Origin: Kitasatospora sp. GAS204B
GTDB taxonomy: Bacteria; Actinomycetota; Actinomycetes; Streptomycetales; Streptomycetaceae
Reading direction: 5' to 3'
Assembly (NCBI RefSeq): GCF_029892155.1
Contig: NZ_JARZAG010000027.1
Location: 1 to 64,000 of the forward strand
Length of the DNA stretch: 64,000 nucleotides
This document shows positions 55,038-63,299 of this stretch, piece after piece. Made by a program: the position numbers and the translations under genes. The notes below the pieces were generated by a model that was given only the letters and a program-made list of their open reading frames with translations, was not told the origin of the DNA and did not search any database. Position 1 is the stretch's first letter. Every line of letters begins with the position of its first letter.

Positions 55038-56717
55038 TCAGGCCGGCAGGGAGTCCAGCAGTGCCTGGTTGTCGATCTTGCCGTTCACGGTCACCGGGAA
55101 CTTCTCCACCATCATGACGGTGTCCGGGACCAGGTAGGGCGGCAGGCGCTTGCCGAGCGTGCGGGCCAGCCCGATCGGGTCGTCGGACTCGCCCTCGGCC
55201 GGTGCGGTGGCGGCGGTGTCGGCGGTGGCGGTGTAGAACAGGGCGAGCCGTTCCCAGGCCGCCGTCCGGCCGGGCACCGGCACCACCGTGCAGCTGCGGA
55301 CGCCCTCGACCTTCATCGCGGCGTTCTCGATCTCGCCCGGCTCGATGCGGTAGCCGCGGACCTTCACCTGCCGGTCGGCCCGCCCGCGGAAGTGCAGGAC
55401 CTGATCGGCGTCCAGGAAGCCGAGATCGCCCGTGCGGTAGACCCGCACCGGCGTTCCGTTCACCGTGATCGGCGCGAACTTCTCGGCCGTGAGCTCGGGT
55501 TGCTCCAGGTAGCCGATCGCCAGGCCGGCCCCGCCGATGCAGATCTCGCCCTCGGTGCCCGGCTCGCAGAGCCGACCGCCGTCGACGACGTAGAGCTCGG
55601 TGTCGGCGACCGGGCGGCCGATCGGGATGCCGCCGAAGGTCTCGCAGTCCTCCGGACCCAGCTCGTGGATCGTGGCGAACACACAACTCTCCACCGGCCC
55701 ATAGGCGTTGAACAGTGCGATGCCGGGGTACTGCGCCAGGAAGCGGCGCACGTGGGCGGGGGAGAGCCGCTCACCGCCGGTGTAGATCTGCCCCATCCCC
55801 GCGAAGCAGTCGATGTCCATGTCGACGAACAGGTTGAACAGCGAGGACGTGAAGAACGCCGTGTCGACGCCTGCCGACTTCACGATGTCTCGCAGCGCGC
55901 CGGGCAGGAGGTAGTCGTCCTCGACGATCACCGTGGTCCCGCCGGTGACGAGCATGCCCCACAGCTCGAGGCTGAAGGCGTCCCAGGCGCACGGCGCCGA
56001 CTGCGGGGAGACGCCGCCCGCGCGGTAGCCGCGCAGGCCGTCGGGGCCGAACAGTCGGGTGGTCGCCTGGTGCGGTGAGACGACTCCCTTGGGGCTGCCC
56101 GTGGTTCCGGAGGTGAAGAACACGCAGGCCGCGTCATCGGGCCCGATGTCGGAGGGCGGAACCGTACCGCCCGCGCCGGCCGAGACCTCCAGCGGCTCGG
56201 CCGGCGGCTGCCAGACGGTGAGCGGTCGCCCGCCGCCCGCACCCGTGGCTTCGGCCTGGACGCCGGCGGGCCGGTTGCCGGTGACGAACACCGGGGAGTG
56301 CAGCTGGTCGAGCAGGCCGTCCACCCGCTCGGTGGGCCAGCGGTGGTCGAACGCCGCGTACGCCGCACCGCACTTGAGGACGGCGAGCAGGGTGGCGGCC
56401 AACTGCGGGGTGCGCGGCAGTTGGACCGGGACGATCGCGCCGGCCCCGACGCCCAGCGCGGCCAGCTGCTCGGCGTAGTGATCGGCCGCCGCGTTCAGGG
56501 TGGCGTAGCTGATGCGATCCGCGCGGAAGACGATCGCGGTGGACCCGGGGTGCTGCTCGGCCTGGCGGGCCACCGCCTCGTGGATCAGCGGATGCACGGT
56601 GCCGGCCGGCGAGTTGGCGGCCGGCGGGTCGGCAGGCAGCGCGGTGGGGGACGGCGGGGCGGTGGTCAGTGGCTCGGACGCGTCGGGCGCGGGTCTGCGA
56701 GTCCGGTCAGCGGTCAT
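55038..56717 (-). CDS. Stand-alone amino acid adenylation enzyme
   Basis: A 559-residue adenylation-domain protein that activates a carboxylic acid as its AMP ester. NRPS-type core motifs: A3 FFTSGTTGSPKGV, A4/A5 AWDAFSLELWG and NAYGPVESCV, A7 YRTGDLG, A8 GRADRQVKVRGYRIEPGEIE, A10 NGKID. The Asp of the WDAFS segment is the residue that normally binds the amino group, so an alpha-amino acid is likely. No carrier or condensation domain is fused. The start is ATG 56717 with GAGGAGAGACC upstream. The gene for a discrete carrier protein lies 47 bases upstream in the same direction. Confidence 0.9.
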   Translation of the reverse strand: MTADRTRRPAPDASEPLTTAPPSPTALPADPPAANSPAGTVHPLIHEAVARQAEQHPGSTAIVFRADRISYATLNAAADHYAEQLAALGVGAGAIVPVQLPRTPQLAATLLAVLKCGAAYAAFDHRWPTERVDGLLDQLHSPVFVTGNRPAGVQAEATGAGGGRPLTVWQPPAEPLEVSAGAGGTVPPSDIGPDDAACVFFTSGTTGSPKGVVSPHQATTRLFGPDGLRGYRAGGVSPQSAPCAWDAFSLELWGMLVTGGTTVIVEDDYLLPGALRDIVKSAGVDTAFFTSSLFNLFVDMDIDCFAGMGQIYTGGERLSPAHVRRFLAQYPGIALFNAYGPVESCVFATIHELGPEDCETFGGIPIGRPVADTELYVVDGGRLCEPGTEGEICIGGAGLAIGYLEQPELTAEKFAPITVNGTPVRVYRTGDLGFLDADQVLHFRGRADRQVKVRGYRIEPGEIENAAMKVEGVRSCTVVPVPGRTAAWERLALFYTATADTAATAPAEGESDDPIGLARTLGKRLPPYLVPDTVMMVEKFPVTVNGKIDNQALLDSLPA

Positions 56718-56764
56718 GGTCTCTCCTCATCCAGTCCGGTTCGTCCTGCTGGGCCGGGCAGGGC

Positions 56765-56998
56765 TCAGGCCTCGGAGATCCTGCGGTAGATCGCCGTGAG
56801 GCTGCGGTCCTCCAGCAGGCGGCCGACCGGGACCCGGGTGCCCGTCTCGCGCTCCACGGCCGCGACCAGGCGCAGCATGTGGAGCGAGTCCCAGCTGACC
56901 TTGCGGTCGGAGTCCAGCGCGGTGGTCAGGTCGATGCCGTTCATCGGGAGGGCGAGATCGTCCCGCACGATCCGGATGAAGTCGTCCTTGGTCAGCAT
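56765..56998 (-). CDS. Discrete acyl/peptidyl carrier protein
   Basis: A 77-residue carrier protein. The phosphopantetheine Ser is Ser38 in the SWDSLHMLRLVAAVE segment; predicted helices flank it. The size and the downstream A-domain gene (47 bases away) indicate that the loaded acyl or aminoacyl group is held on this protein. ATG 56998 follows GAAGGG. It is the first gene of a two-gene operon (ACP, A-domain). Confidence 0.9.
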   Translation of the reverse strand: MLTKDDFIRIVRDDLALPMNGIDLTTALDSDRKVSWDSLHMLRLVAAVERETGTRVPVGRLLEDRSLTAIYRRISEA

Positions 56999-57240
56999 GG
57001 TGAACCCTTCGGTCGGTCGCGGATGGTGCCTGCCCGGTCCTCATCGGTGTGACGGGCCCTCCTGGTGCCCGGTGGTCACCGAACGCACGCGCGGGAGGAC
57101 TTCCGAGGGTGTCGGCTGCTGCTCGAATCGCGCTCGGGCCGGGCCACATCGGCGGCGGGCGCGATGAGTCGGTCCGATCCGAGGAGCACCGTGGCACCGG
57201 ACTCCCTGTCCGCGGGCGGTGCGCCGGGTGACGTTCGGTA

Positions 57241-57264
57241 CCGGTCGACCGGCCCCGCTATATT
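57241..57264 (+). promoter_or_regulatory. Leaderless promoter of the kinase gene with palindrome
   Basis: TATATT (57259-57264) ends 8 bases before GTG 57273, so the transcript should be leaderless. A perfect palindrome, CCGGTCGACCGG (57241-57252), sits where a regulator would block the -35/-10 spacer. No good -35 hexamer. Confidence 0.6.
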
Positions 57265-57272
57265 GATCCCTC

Positions 57273-58325
57273 GTGGCGGGGACAACGGGGAACGTGGTGG
57301 GCGGCCGGTACCGGCTGGCGGAGGCCATCGGCCAGGGCGGCATGGGCCGGGTCTGGCGCGCGCGGGACGAGACGCTCGGGCGGGCGGTGGCGGTCAAGGA
57401 GGTCTTCCTCCCCGTGCACCTGAGTCCCGAGGAGCACCGGGAGTTGACCGGACGGGCGGTGCGCGAGGCGCGGGCCGCGGCGGCGCTCAACCACCCCGGG
57501 ATCGTGACCGTGCACGACGTGGTCGAGCAGGACGGCGCGCCGTGGATCGTGATGGAGCTGCTCGCCGGCAACTCGCTCGCCGCCGTCCTCAAGGAGCAGG
57601 GCCGGCTGCCCTGGCAGCGGGTCGCGGCGCTCGGCGCCGACCTGGCCGACGCGCTCGCGCATGCCCACCAGGCCGGCATCGTGCACCGCGACATGAAGCC
57701 GGACAACGTCTTCCTCGCCCAACGGCGCACCGTCGTCACCGACTTCGGCATCGCCCGGGTGCTGGACGCGAGCACCCAGCTCACCCAGAGCGGGATGATG
57801 ATCGGCACGCCGCAGTACATGCCGCCCGAGCAGTTGGAGGGCACGCCGGTGGGGACCGCCGGCGACCTGTGGTCGCTGGGGGCCACCCTCTACACCGCGC
57901 TCGAAGGGGAGCCGCCGTTCAACGGCCCGTCCCTGCCGTCGATCTGGCTCGCCATCACCCAGCAGCCGCTCCCGCCGGCGCAGCACGCGGGGCCGCTCGG
58001 GCCGTTGCTGGAGTCGCTGCTTCACAAGGACCCCGAACGCCGCCCCACGGCCCAGCAGGCGGCGGCGCAGCTGGAAGCGCTGCACGCCCGGGCCCTCGCG
58101 GCACCGTCCGCGACACCGCCGTCCGCGACACCGCCACCTGTGACGGCCCAGGCCACCGCGGTCCAGCCGGCGCCGCGCCCGGAGACCGTCGTCCTGCGCA
58201 CCGCACCCGAGCCCGAAGCGACCCGCAAGAGCGGCTGGCGGGAGTTCGCCATCGCCACCGCGATCGGACTGGCCGCGGTCGGTGGCACCTCGCTCGCCGT
58301 CGTGGAGATCATCCCCAAGCGGTGA
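57273..58325 (+). CDS. Ser/Thr protein kinase
   Basis: A 350-residue Hanks-type kinase: Gly loop GQGGMGRVW (about residues 20-28), catalytic Lys in VAVKEV, HRDMKPDN (about 133-140), DFGIAR, and GTPQYMPPEQL. After a Pro/Thr/Ala-rich segment there is one C-terminal transmembrane helix (FAIATAIGLAAVGGTSLAVV) and only a few residues outside, so no sensor domain is attached. GTG 57273. It differs from the PknB group by lacking PASTA repeats. Targets unknown; it diverges from the carrier-protein operon. Confidence 0.93.
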   Translation: MAGTTGNVVGGRYRLAEAIGQGGMGRVWRARDETLGRAVAVKEVFLPVHLSPEEHRELTGRAVREARAAAALNHPGIVTVHDVVEQDGAPWIVMELLAGNSLAAVLKEQGRLPWQRVAALGADLADALAHAHQAGIVHRDMKPDNVFLAQRRTVVTDFGIARVLDASTQLTQSGMMIGTPQYMPPEQLEGTPVGTAGDLWSLGATLYTALEGEPPFNGPSLPSIWLAITQQPLPPAQHAGPLGPLLESLLHKDPERRPTAQQAAAQLEALHARALAAPSATPPSATPPPVTAQATAVQPAPRPETVVLRTAPEPEATRKSGWREFAIATAIGLAAVGGTSLAVVEIIPKR

Positions 58326-58378
58326 GCCGGCCGCAAACCCGGTTGACGCCCCCTACCGGCCACCGCTTTCCTGCTGCG

Positions 58379-58918
58379 ATGCCCACCTCTCACAACTCTC
58401 ACAACTCTCACGACTCGCAGACCATCGAGCTCCGCATCGAGCGGGCGGACGGCGACGCCATGCTCGAAGACTGGCGCTACGTCCACAACCTGATCATCCC
58501 CACCGACCCGCTCTCCCTCGACGCCGTGCGCGAGCGCAGCGGGCGCAATCACCTGGCGGTCGCGTATCTCGGCGAGCTCCTGGTGGGCTGCTCCACGGTC
58601 CGGCCGCCCACCGGCGAAGCGGCCGCCGGCGAGACGCCCGCCGGCGAGGCCGCCACGGCCACCGTCATCGCCCGGGTGCTCCCCGCCCACCGGCGCCACG
58701 GCATCGGCGAGCAGCTCTACAACCACGGGCTGGCGCAGGCGCGAACGCTCGGCGCCGCCGTCATCGAGACGGTCGTCCTGGAGTCGAACGCGGACGGACT
58801 GCGGTTCGCCGAACACCACGGGTTCGTCGAGCTCGAGCGCTATCTGCTGCCGGGCGACAGCATCCGCTACGTCGACCTGCGGCTGGCCGCCAACCCCACG
58901 GCCCCGCACCGCGGCTGA
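58379..58918 (+). CDS. GNAT family acetyltransferase
   Basis: A 179-residue GCN5-related N-acetyltransferase. Acetyl-CoA site ARVLPAHRRHGIGEQLYNHG (about residues 99-118) and the ESNADGLRFAEHHGFVELER region are typical. The N-terminus has a His/Asn/Ser repeat (9-base unit three times, 58382-58408) and a polar insert TGEAAAGETPAGEA. ATG 58379; no ribosome site, possibly leaderless. Substrate unknown. Confidence 0.87.
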   Translation: MPTSHNSHNSHDSQTIELRIERADGDAMLEDWRYVHNLIIPTDPLSLDAVRERSGRNHLAVAYLGELLVGCSTVRPPTGEAAAGETPAGEAATATVIARVLPAHRRHGIGEQLYNHGLAQARTLGAAVIETVVLESNADGLRFAEHHGFVELERYLLPGDSIRYVDLRLAANPTAPHRG

Positions 58919-58999
58919 GAGGTCATTGACAACAGGAGGTGGATGCTGTGGCCTGAACACCTCAACTGCTCCGCTGTGTCATCTGGGAGGGGAACCGCC

Positions 59000-60322
59000 G
59001 TGCCCGTGTCCGCCCGCCTGCGACTCGTTGCCGCCACCGCAGGGGCCTTCGCGCTCGCCCTGCTGCCGACGGTCAGCCAGTCCACCGCCACTGCCGACCA
59101 GGCCGCCGCGGCCCCGTGGTCCGCCCGGCTCGCCGTGCACCCGCTGCGGCACGCGAGCCCGGCCGACGACCCGGTGCTCGCCGCACCGCTGCCCACCAGC
59201 GACTGCCTGACCCAACTGCACCGTGCCTGCTACTCGCCGCTCCAGTACCGCACCGCCTACGACCTCGACCCGCTCTACCAGCACGGGATCACCGGCCAGG
59301 GGCGGACCATCGTGATCGTCGACTCGTTCGGCTCGCCGACCATCCAGCACGACCTGGACGTCTGGTCGGCGCAGTGGGGCATCGCCAGCAGCCAGGTGGA
59401 CGTGGTGCAGTGGGGGCAGGTCCCGGCCTTCGACCCGAAGAACGCCGACATGGACGGCTGGGCGAGCGAGAGCACCCTGGACGTGGAGGCCGCACACGCC
59501 GTCGCGCCCGGCGCGAGGATCGTGCTGCTGGAGACCGGCGTCTCGGAGACCGAGGGCGCGGTCGGCGTGCCCGAGATGATGAGCGGCATCAACCACCTGG
59601 TGAACAACGGCCAGGCGGACGTGGTGTCGATGAGCTGGGCGACCAGCGAGGGGATGTTCCCGGGCTTCGACCAGGGCGATTACACCAGCCTGACCACGCT
59701 GCGCTACGCCTTCACCAACGCCTCGAAGCACGGCGTCACGCTGACCGCCAGCTCCGGCGACGGCGGCGGCGACTCGACCAAGCTGGACGCCGCCTGGCCG
59801 GCCGGTGACCCGCTGGTCACGGCGGTCGGCGGCACCGAGCTCCACCTGGACGACCAGGGCGCCAGGACCGCCCCCGACGCCGCCTGGTCGGGCAGCGGCG
59901 GCGAGCTCTCCAAGGTCTTCGCCCGCCCGGGCTACCAGGACCCGGTCCGCTCGGTGGTCGGCGACCACCGCGGCACCCCGGACATCAGCATGGCGGGCTC
60001 GCCCAACGGCGCGCTCTGGCTGTACTCCAGCTTCGACCCGGCCAACACCGGCTGGACGGCGGACGGTGCGGGCACCAGCGAGTCCTCCCCGCTCTTCGCC
60101 GGCGTCGTCGCGCTGGCCGACCAGGCCGCCGGCCACCGCCTCGGCGTGATCGACCAGGACCTGTACCACCTCTACACCCGGCACTCGTCCGGGCTGGTGG
60201 ACGTCACCACCGGCAGCACCGGTCCCAACGGCTACACCGCGGGCCCTGGTTACGACCAGACGACCGGTGTCGGCACCGTGGACGCCGCCAAGCTGGTCCA
60301 GGCAATCGCACACCTGCACTGA
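59000..60322 (+). CDS. Secreted S53 (sedolisin) peptidase
   Basis: A 440-residue serine-carboxyl peptidase. Signal peptide residues 1 to about 33 (LVAATAGAFALALLPTV). The Glu/Asp pair is in ESTLDVEAAHAVAPGA (about residues 155-170), the oxyanion Asp in SSGDGGG, and the nucleophile Ser in GTSESSPLFAGVVAL; a DVTTGS...GYDQTTGVG segment is the calcium-site region. Active at acidic pH in known members. GTG 59000 is preferred because GGGAGGGG lies just upstream and the signal peptide starts there; an in-frame ATG at 58943, 3 bases after AGGAGG, would add 19 residues. Confidence 0.9.
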   Translation: MPVSARLRLVAATAGAFALALLPTVSQSTATADQAAAAPWSARLAVHPLRHASPADDPVLAAPLPTSDCLTQLHRACYSPLQYRTAYDLDPLYQHGITGQGRTIVIVDSFGSPTIQHDLDVWSAQWGIASSQVDVVQWGQVPAFDPKNADMDGWASESTLDVEAAHAVAPGARIVLLETGVSETEGAVGVPEMMSGINHLVNNGQADVVSMSWATSEGMFPGFDQGDYTSLTTLRYAFTNASKHGVTLTASSGDGGGDSTKLDAAWPAGDPLVTAVGGTELHLDDQGARTAPDAAWSGSGGELSKVFARPGYQDPVRSVVGDHRGTPDISMAGSPNGALWLYSSFDPANTGWTADGAGTSESSPLFAGVVALADQAAGHRLGVIDQDLYHLYTRHSSGLVDVTTGSTGPNGYTAGPGYDQTTGVGTVDAAKLVQAIAHLH

Positions 60323-60335
60323 CCCGGCAGTGCTG

Positions 60336-60377
60336 TGACGGTCCGTCAACTTCTGTCAGAGAGTTGACGGACCGTCA
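60336..60377. terminator. 16-bp hairpin built of two TGACG-N3-CGTCA copies
   Basis: TGACGGTCCGTCAACT (60336-60351) pairs perfectly with its complement at 60362-60377, loop TCTGTCAGAG. Each arm is itself the TGACG-N3-CGTCA element, and 60375-60377 is the stop codon of the leftward thioesterase gene. Confidence 0.85.
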
Positions 60378-61181
60378 GCGCTCCCCGACGAAGAGCGTCT
60401 GCAGCACCCGGCCGCAGTCGCCCAGTTCGTCGTCCAACCGCCCGAGCGCCAGGCCCGATCCGGCCGGGCTGGCGGTGGTGGCCGCACTCAGGCAGAGCCA
60501 CTCGCCGACCGGATCGCGGTGCAGCGCCAGCGTGACATCGGTGTTGACCACCTGCCGGCGGACGTGGTCGAGCTCGAAGGCCACCGCCCAGTTGCTGTCG
60601 GCCAGCGTCAGCGCCCGGGTCAGCGGGGTGTCCGGCTCGCCCGCCACCAGTGGCACCCGCTGCCGGACCCAGGCCGTCCCGGGCCCCGGCCGGTCGAAGC
60701 CGCCGCCGTCCGCCCAGCGCCACTCCATCGCGGACACGTAGCCGCCGTGGTCGGTGCCGGGCAGCCGGTGCGGCGGCTGCGGTGCGGGCAGCGGCGGCGG
60801 GGTCGGCTCCGGGCGCAGCGCGGGCGTGTCCTGCGGGCTGGCCGTCATCCGCCAGGCCCGGGCCAGCATCACGACCTGGCCGCCCGCGGTGATCTCGCCC
60901 TCCAGCAGCTCGCTGCGCGCGCCCGCGCGGACCGTGCGCACCTCGACGGTCAGCTCGTCCACCGGCACCGGCCGCGGGATGTCCAGCGTCACCCGGGCGA
61001 TCCGGAACCCCTCGCGCACCTGGTGCCGCTCCATGGCCCGCCCCAGCAGCGCGGACGGCGGCCCGGCGTGCTGCGCCTTCGGGCTCCACGGCCCCACGGT
61101 GTGCCCGGTGCTCTCGTACCGGCCCTCGCCCAGATCGCGGTAGAAGGAATCCGGCGTGCCCGCCGCCCCTGCTGTCGTCAT
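60375..61181 (-). CDS. TesB-like double-hotdog thioesterase
   Basis: A 268-residue acyl-CoA thioesterase-like protein. Two hotdog units: residues about 15-120 (FYRDLGEGRYESTGHTVGPW, QHAGPPSALLGRAMERH, RVTLDIPRPVPVDELTVEV) and 145-265 (SAMEWRWADGGGFDRPGPGT, ADSNWAVAFELDHVRRQVVN, LSAATTASPAGSGLALGRL). Both keep the family core; the substrate is a medium- to long-chain acyl-CoA in known members. ATG 61181. Diverges from a TetR operon and may be under the same control. Confidence 0.87.
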   Translation of the reverse strand: MTTAGAAGTPDSFYRDLGEGRYESTGHTVGPWSPKAQHAGPPSALLGRAMERHQVREGFRIARVTLDIPRPVPVDELTVEVRTVRAGARSELLEGEITAGGQVVMLARAWRMTASPQDTPALRPEPTPPPLPAPQPPHRLPGTDHGGYVSAMEWRWADGGGFDRPGPGTAWVRQRVPLVAGEPDTPLTRALTLADSNWAVAFELDHVRRQVVNTDVTLALHRDPVGEWLCLSAATTASPAGSGLALGRLDDELGDCGRVLQTLFVGER

Positions 61182-61270
61182 CCCGTCCAGCCCCCTCGGC
61201 TCGCTTCGACCACTGCCTCGCGCCCCACGACGATAGGCGATCGGCAGGTCCCTGGATCACCGGTTTAGCC

Positions 61271-61308
61271 GTTACCTGGGCGAGGAAGAAGTTACCTGTG
61301 CAGGTAAC
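61271..61308. promoter_or_regulatory. TetR operator covering the start codon
   Basis: GTTACCTGTGCAGGTAAC (61291-61308): perfect 8-bp arms around TG. A third half-site GTTACCTG is at 61271-61278. The TetR start codon GTG (61298-61300) lies in the centre. Confidence 0.7.
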
Positions 61309-61927
61309 ACGTGACGAGCAGGACGGGCAGCGTTCGCCGAGCGCGACCGCGCGGCGCGGCCAGATCATCGCGGCCGCCGTCCAGGTGCTGGCCGAGAGCG
61401 GGTACGGACGGGCCACCTTCGAGCGGATCCGGCAGCGGGCCGGGATCTCCAGCACCCGGCTGATCTCGTACCACTTCGGCACCCGGGACGAGCTGATGGA
61501 GGCGGTGCTGATCGACATCGCGCTGGAGGCCCAGGCCGCCATCGCCCGCCGCACGGACGGCGCGCCCACCGCCACCGAGCGGCTCACCGCCCGGATCGAG
61601 GCGGAACTGGCCTGGATCGCGCGCAATCCCGCCGCCGTCCGGGCGATGTACGAGATCTGCATGAACGCCAGGGACGAGGACGGCGCCCTGCGCTACGGCA
61701 CGCAGGCGTCGGCCGAGGCGAACGTGGCCGAGCTGGCACCGATTCTGCGGGCCGGCCAGCAGAGCGGGGAGTTCCGGGAGTTCGACACCACGCTGATGGC
61801 GCTCACGTTGAAGTCCGCGATCGACGCCGCCATCGTCCGGATGACGCAGCCCCCGCGCCTGAGCGTGGACGACTGCGTCCGCGAGATCACCACCCTGGCC
61901 CTGCTCGCCACCCGGAGCACGCCATGA
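61298..61927 (+). CDS. TetR family regulator, VC0807 operon
   Basis: A 209-residue TetR regulator: ARRGQIIAAAVQVLAESGYG and ATFERIRQRAGISSTRLISYHF (about residues 18-60). C-terminal part KSAIDAAIVRMTQ is typical of TetR ligand domains. The only in-frame start is GTG 61298, inside the operator palindrome, with GAGGAAG about 10 bases upstream. Its stop overlaps the next gene by 4 bases (ATGA). Probably represses its own operon and perhaps the divergent thioesterase. Confidence 0.9.
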   Translation: MQVTRDEQDGQRSPSATARRGQIIAAAVQVLAESGYGRATFERIRQRAGISSTRLISYHFGTRDELMEAVLIDIALEAQAAIARRTDGAPTATERLTARIEAELAWIARNPAAVRAMYEICMNARDEDGALRYGTQASAEANVAELAPILRAGQQSGEFREFDTTLMALTLKSAIDAAIVRMTQPPRLSVDDCVREITTLALLATRSTP

Positions 61928-62619
61928 CCACGCATGACGCATCGGCGACGACCCCTGAAGCGCCGCCCCGGCCGAGCCGCCGACGCCTGCTGCTCGGTGT
62001 CGTCTGGGACATCGCCGTCCCGATCGCGGTGTACTACGGCCTGCGCGCCGCCGGCGTCGGCGTCTTCGTCGCGCTGCTGGCCGGCGCCGTCCTGCCGGCG
62101 CTCACCACGGCGGTGCAGTGGGTCCGCACCCGCAGCCTGGAGGGGATGGCGGGATTCATCGCCGGGACCATGCTGCTCGGCGTCGCGGCCGCGCTGGTCA
62201 GCGGCAGCCCGCGGTTCCTGCTGGCCAAGGACGGTTGGCTGACCGGCGTCGCCGGGCTCTGGTTCCTGATCTCGATCAGGGCCCATCGCCCGCTGCTCTT
62301 CCACGGCGGCCGCCCGCTGCTGGAGGGGCGGTTCCGCTCCGACGGCACCTCCTGGGACGTGCTGTGGGAGCGTGAGCCGGCCTTCCGGCGGATCTGGCGG
62401 GTCTCGACCGCGATCTGGGGCGTGGCGATGCTGCTCGACGCCGCCGTGCGGGTCGTGATGGCCTACACCCTGCCGGTGGACCTGGTGCCCGGCCTCGGTG
62501 CGCTGCTCTGGCCGGTCACGCTGCTGCTGTTGCAACTGGTGAACGGCGTCTACTACGAGGTGGCCGGACTCTGGCGGTTGACCTCCGGCACGGCCGCCGC
62601 CCGTCCGGCGGCCGGTTGA
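61924..62619 (+). CDS. VC0807 family membrane protein
   Basis: A 231-residue membrane protein with about five to six helices, matching the VC0807 family: DIAVPIAVYYGLRAAGVGVF, LAGAVLPALTTAVQWVR, LEGMAGFIAGTMLLGVAAAL and GLWFLISIRAHRPLLFHGGR. Function unknown; related to intracellular-septation-type proteins. Co-translated with the TetR gene. The 3' 67 bases overlap the convergent GNAT gene. Confidence 0.87.
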   Translation: MTTHDASATTPEAPPRPSRRRLLLGVVWDIAVPIAVYYGLRAAGVGVFVALLAGAVLPALTTAVQWVRTRSLEGMAGFIAGTMLLGVAAALVSGSPRFLLAKDGWLTGVAGLWFLISIRAHRPLLFHGGRPLLEGRFRSDGTSWDVLWEREPAFRRIWRVSTAIWGVAMLLDAAVRVVMAYTLPVDLVPGLGALLWPVTLLLLQLVNGVYYEVAGLWRLTSGTAAARPAAG

Positions 62620-63161
62620 GGCGCACGGGCCCTGGCCCAGTGGTCGGCGAGCAGGCCGAACAGCAGGTCGTCGGTCCACTCGCCTTTGCACCAGGTGTAC
62701 TCAGGGCGCCGCCCCTCCAGTTGGAAGCCCACCCGCTCCAACAACCCGGCGGAACTCCGGTTGCGCGCGTCGCACACCGCCGAGACCCGGTGCAGGCCGC
62801 GCCGCTCGAACAGCTCCCGCAGCACCGCCCGCACCGCCTCGGTGGCGTACCCGTGCCCCTGGTGCTCCGGGGCGAGGGTGAAGCCCAACTCGGCCTGGCG
62901 CAGGTTCTCGTGCAGGTGGACACCGAGGTCGCCGATCAGCCGGCCGTCCGTCCGCAGCTCGATCGCGTACTGGAACCAGCCGGGCCGCCGCGGGTCTCCC
63001 GCGGCGAAGTCCCGGACCAGCTCGGCGGCCTGGGCCGGCGAGACCGGTGCGCTCCAGCCTTGGTAGCGGGCGACGGCCGGGTCGGAGCGGTAGGCGGCGA
63101 GCGCGGCGGAGTCCTCGGGGCGGAAGCGGCGCAGGTCGAGCCGGGGGGTGCTGAGTGACAT
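62553..63161 (-). CDS. GNAT family acetyltransferase, RimJ/RimL-like
   Basis: A 202-residue N-acetyltransferase: PRLDLRRFRPEDSAALAAYR, LRQAELGFTLAPEHQGHGYA (acetyl-CoA-binding), GLHRVSAVCDARNRSSAGLL and FQLEGRRPEYTWCKGEWTDD are RimJ/RimL features. ATG 63161 is the family-like start. Its last 20 or so residues are Ala/Pro-rich and overlap the convergent VC0807 gene. Substrate unknown. Confidence 0.9.
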   Translation of the reverse strand: MSLSTPRLDLRRFRPEDSAALAAYRSDPAVARYQGWSAPVSPAQAAELVRDFAAGDPRRPGWFQYAIELRTDGRLIGDLGVHLHENLRQAELGFTLAPEHQGHGYATEAVRAVLRELFERRGLHRVSAVCDARNRSSAGLLERVGFQLEGRRPEYTWCKGEWTDDLLFGLLADHWARARAPQPAAGRAAAVPEVNRQSPATS

Positions 63162-63176
63162 GCGGGAGAGCCTGCC

Positions 63177-63299
63177 ATGACCCGGCGGTGGTCGGTTGTG
63201 ATTTTCCAGCCTGGCCCCTGGCAGGCCGCCTACGCCAAGTGGCTGGCGCCCTACCTCGGTTCGGCCACCACCCCGCCGCCCGCCGCCTACCTGCCCTGA
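63177..63299 (+). CDS. Small ORF, 40 residues
   Basis: ATG 63177 has GGGAGAG 7 bases upstream and reads MTRRWSVVIFQPGPWQAAYA and a further 20 residues rich in Pro/Ala. Divergent from the GNAT gene, 15 bases apart. Either a real small protein or the start of a decayed gene; no family recognised. Its TGA opens a broken copy of the recurrent palindrome (TGACGGTCCG). Confidence 0.4.
   Translation: MTRRWSVVIFQPGPWQAAYAKWLAPYLGSATTPPPAAYLP

Noticed and set aside
58943..59000. ATG 58943 as start of the sedolisin gene
   Set aside because: AGGAGG is only 3 bases before it and the extra 19 residues sit in front of a normal signal peptide, while GTG 59000 has GGGAGGGG at good distance. A short leader reading is possible.
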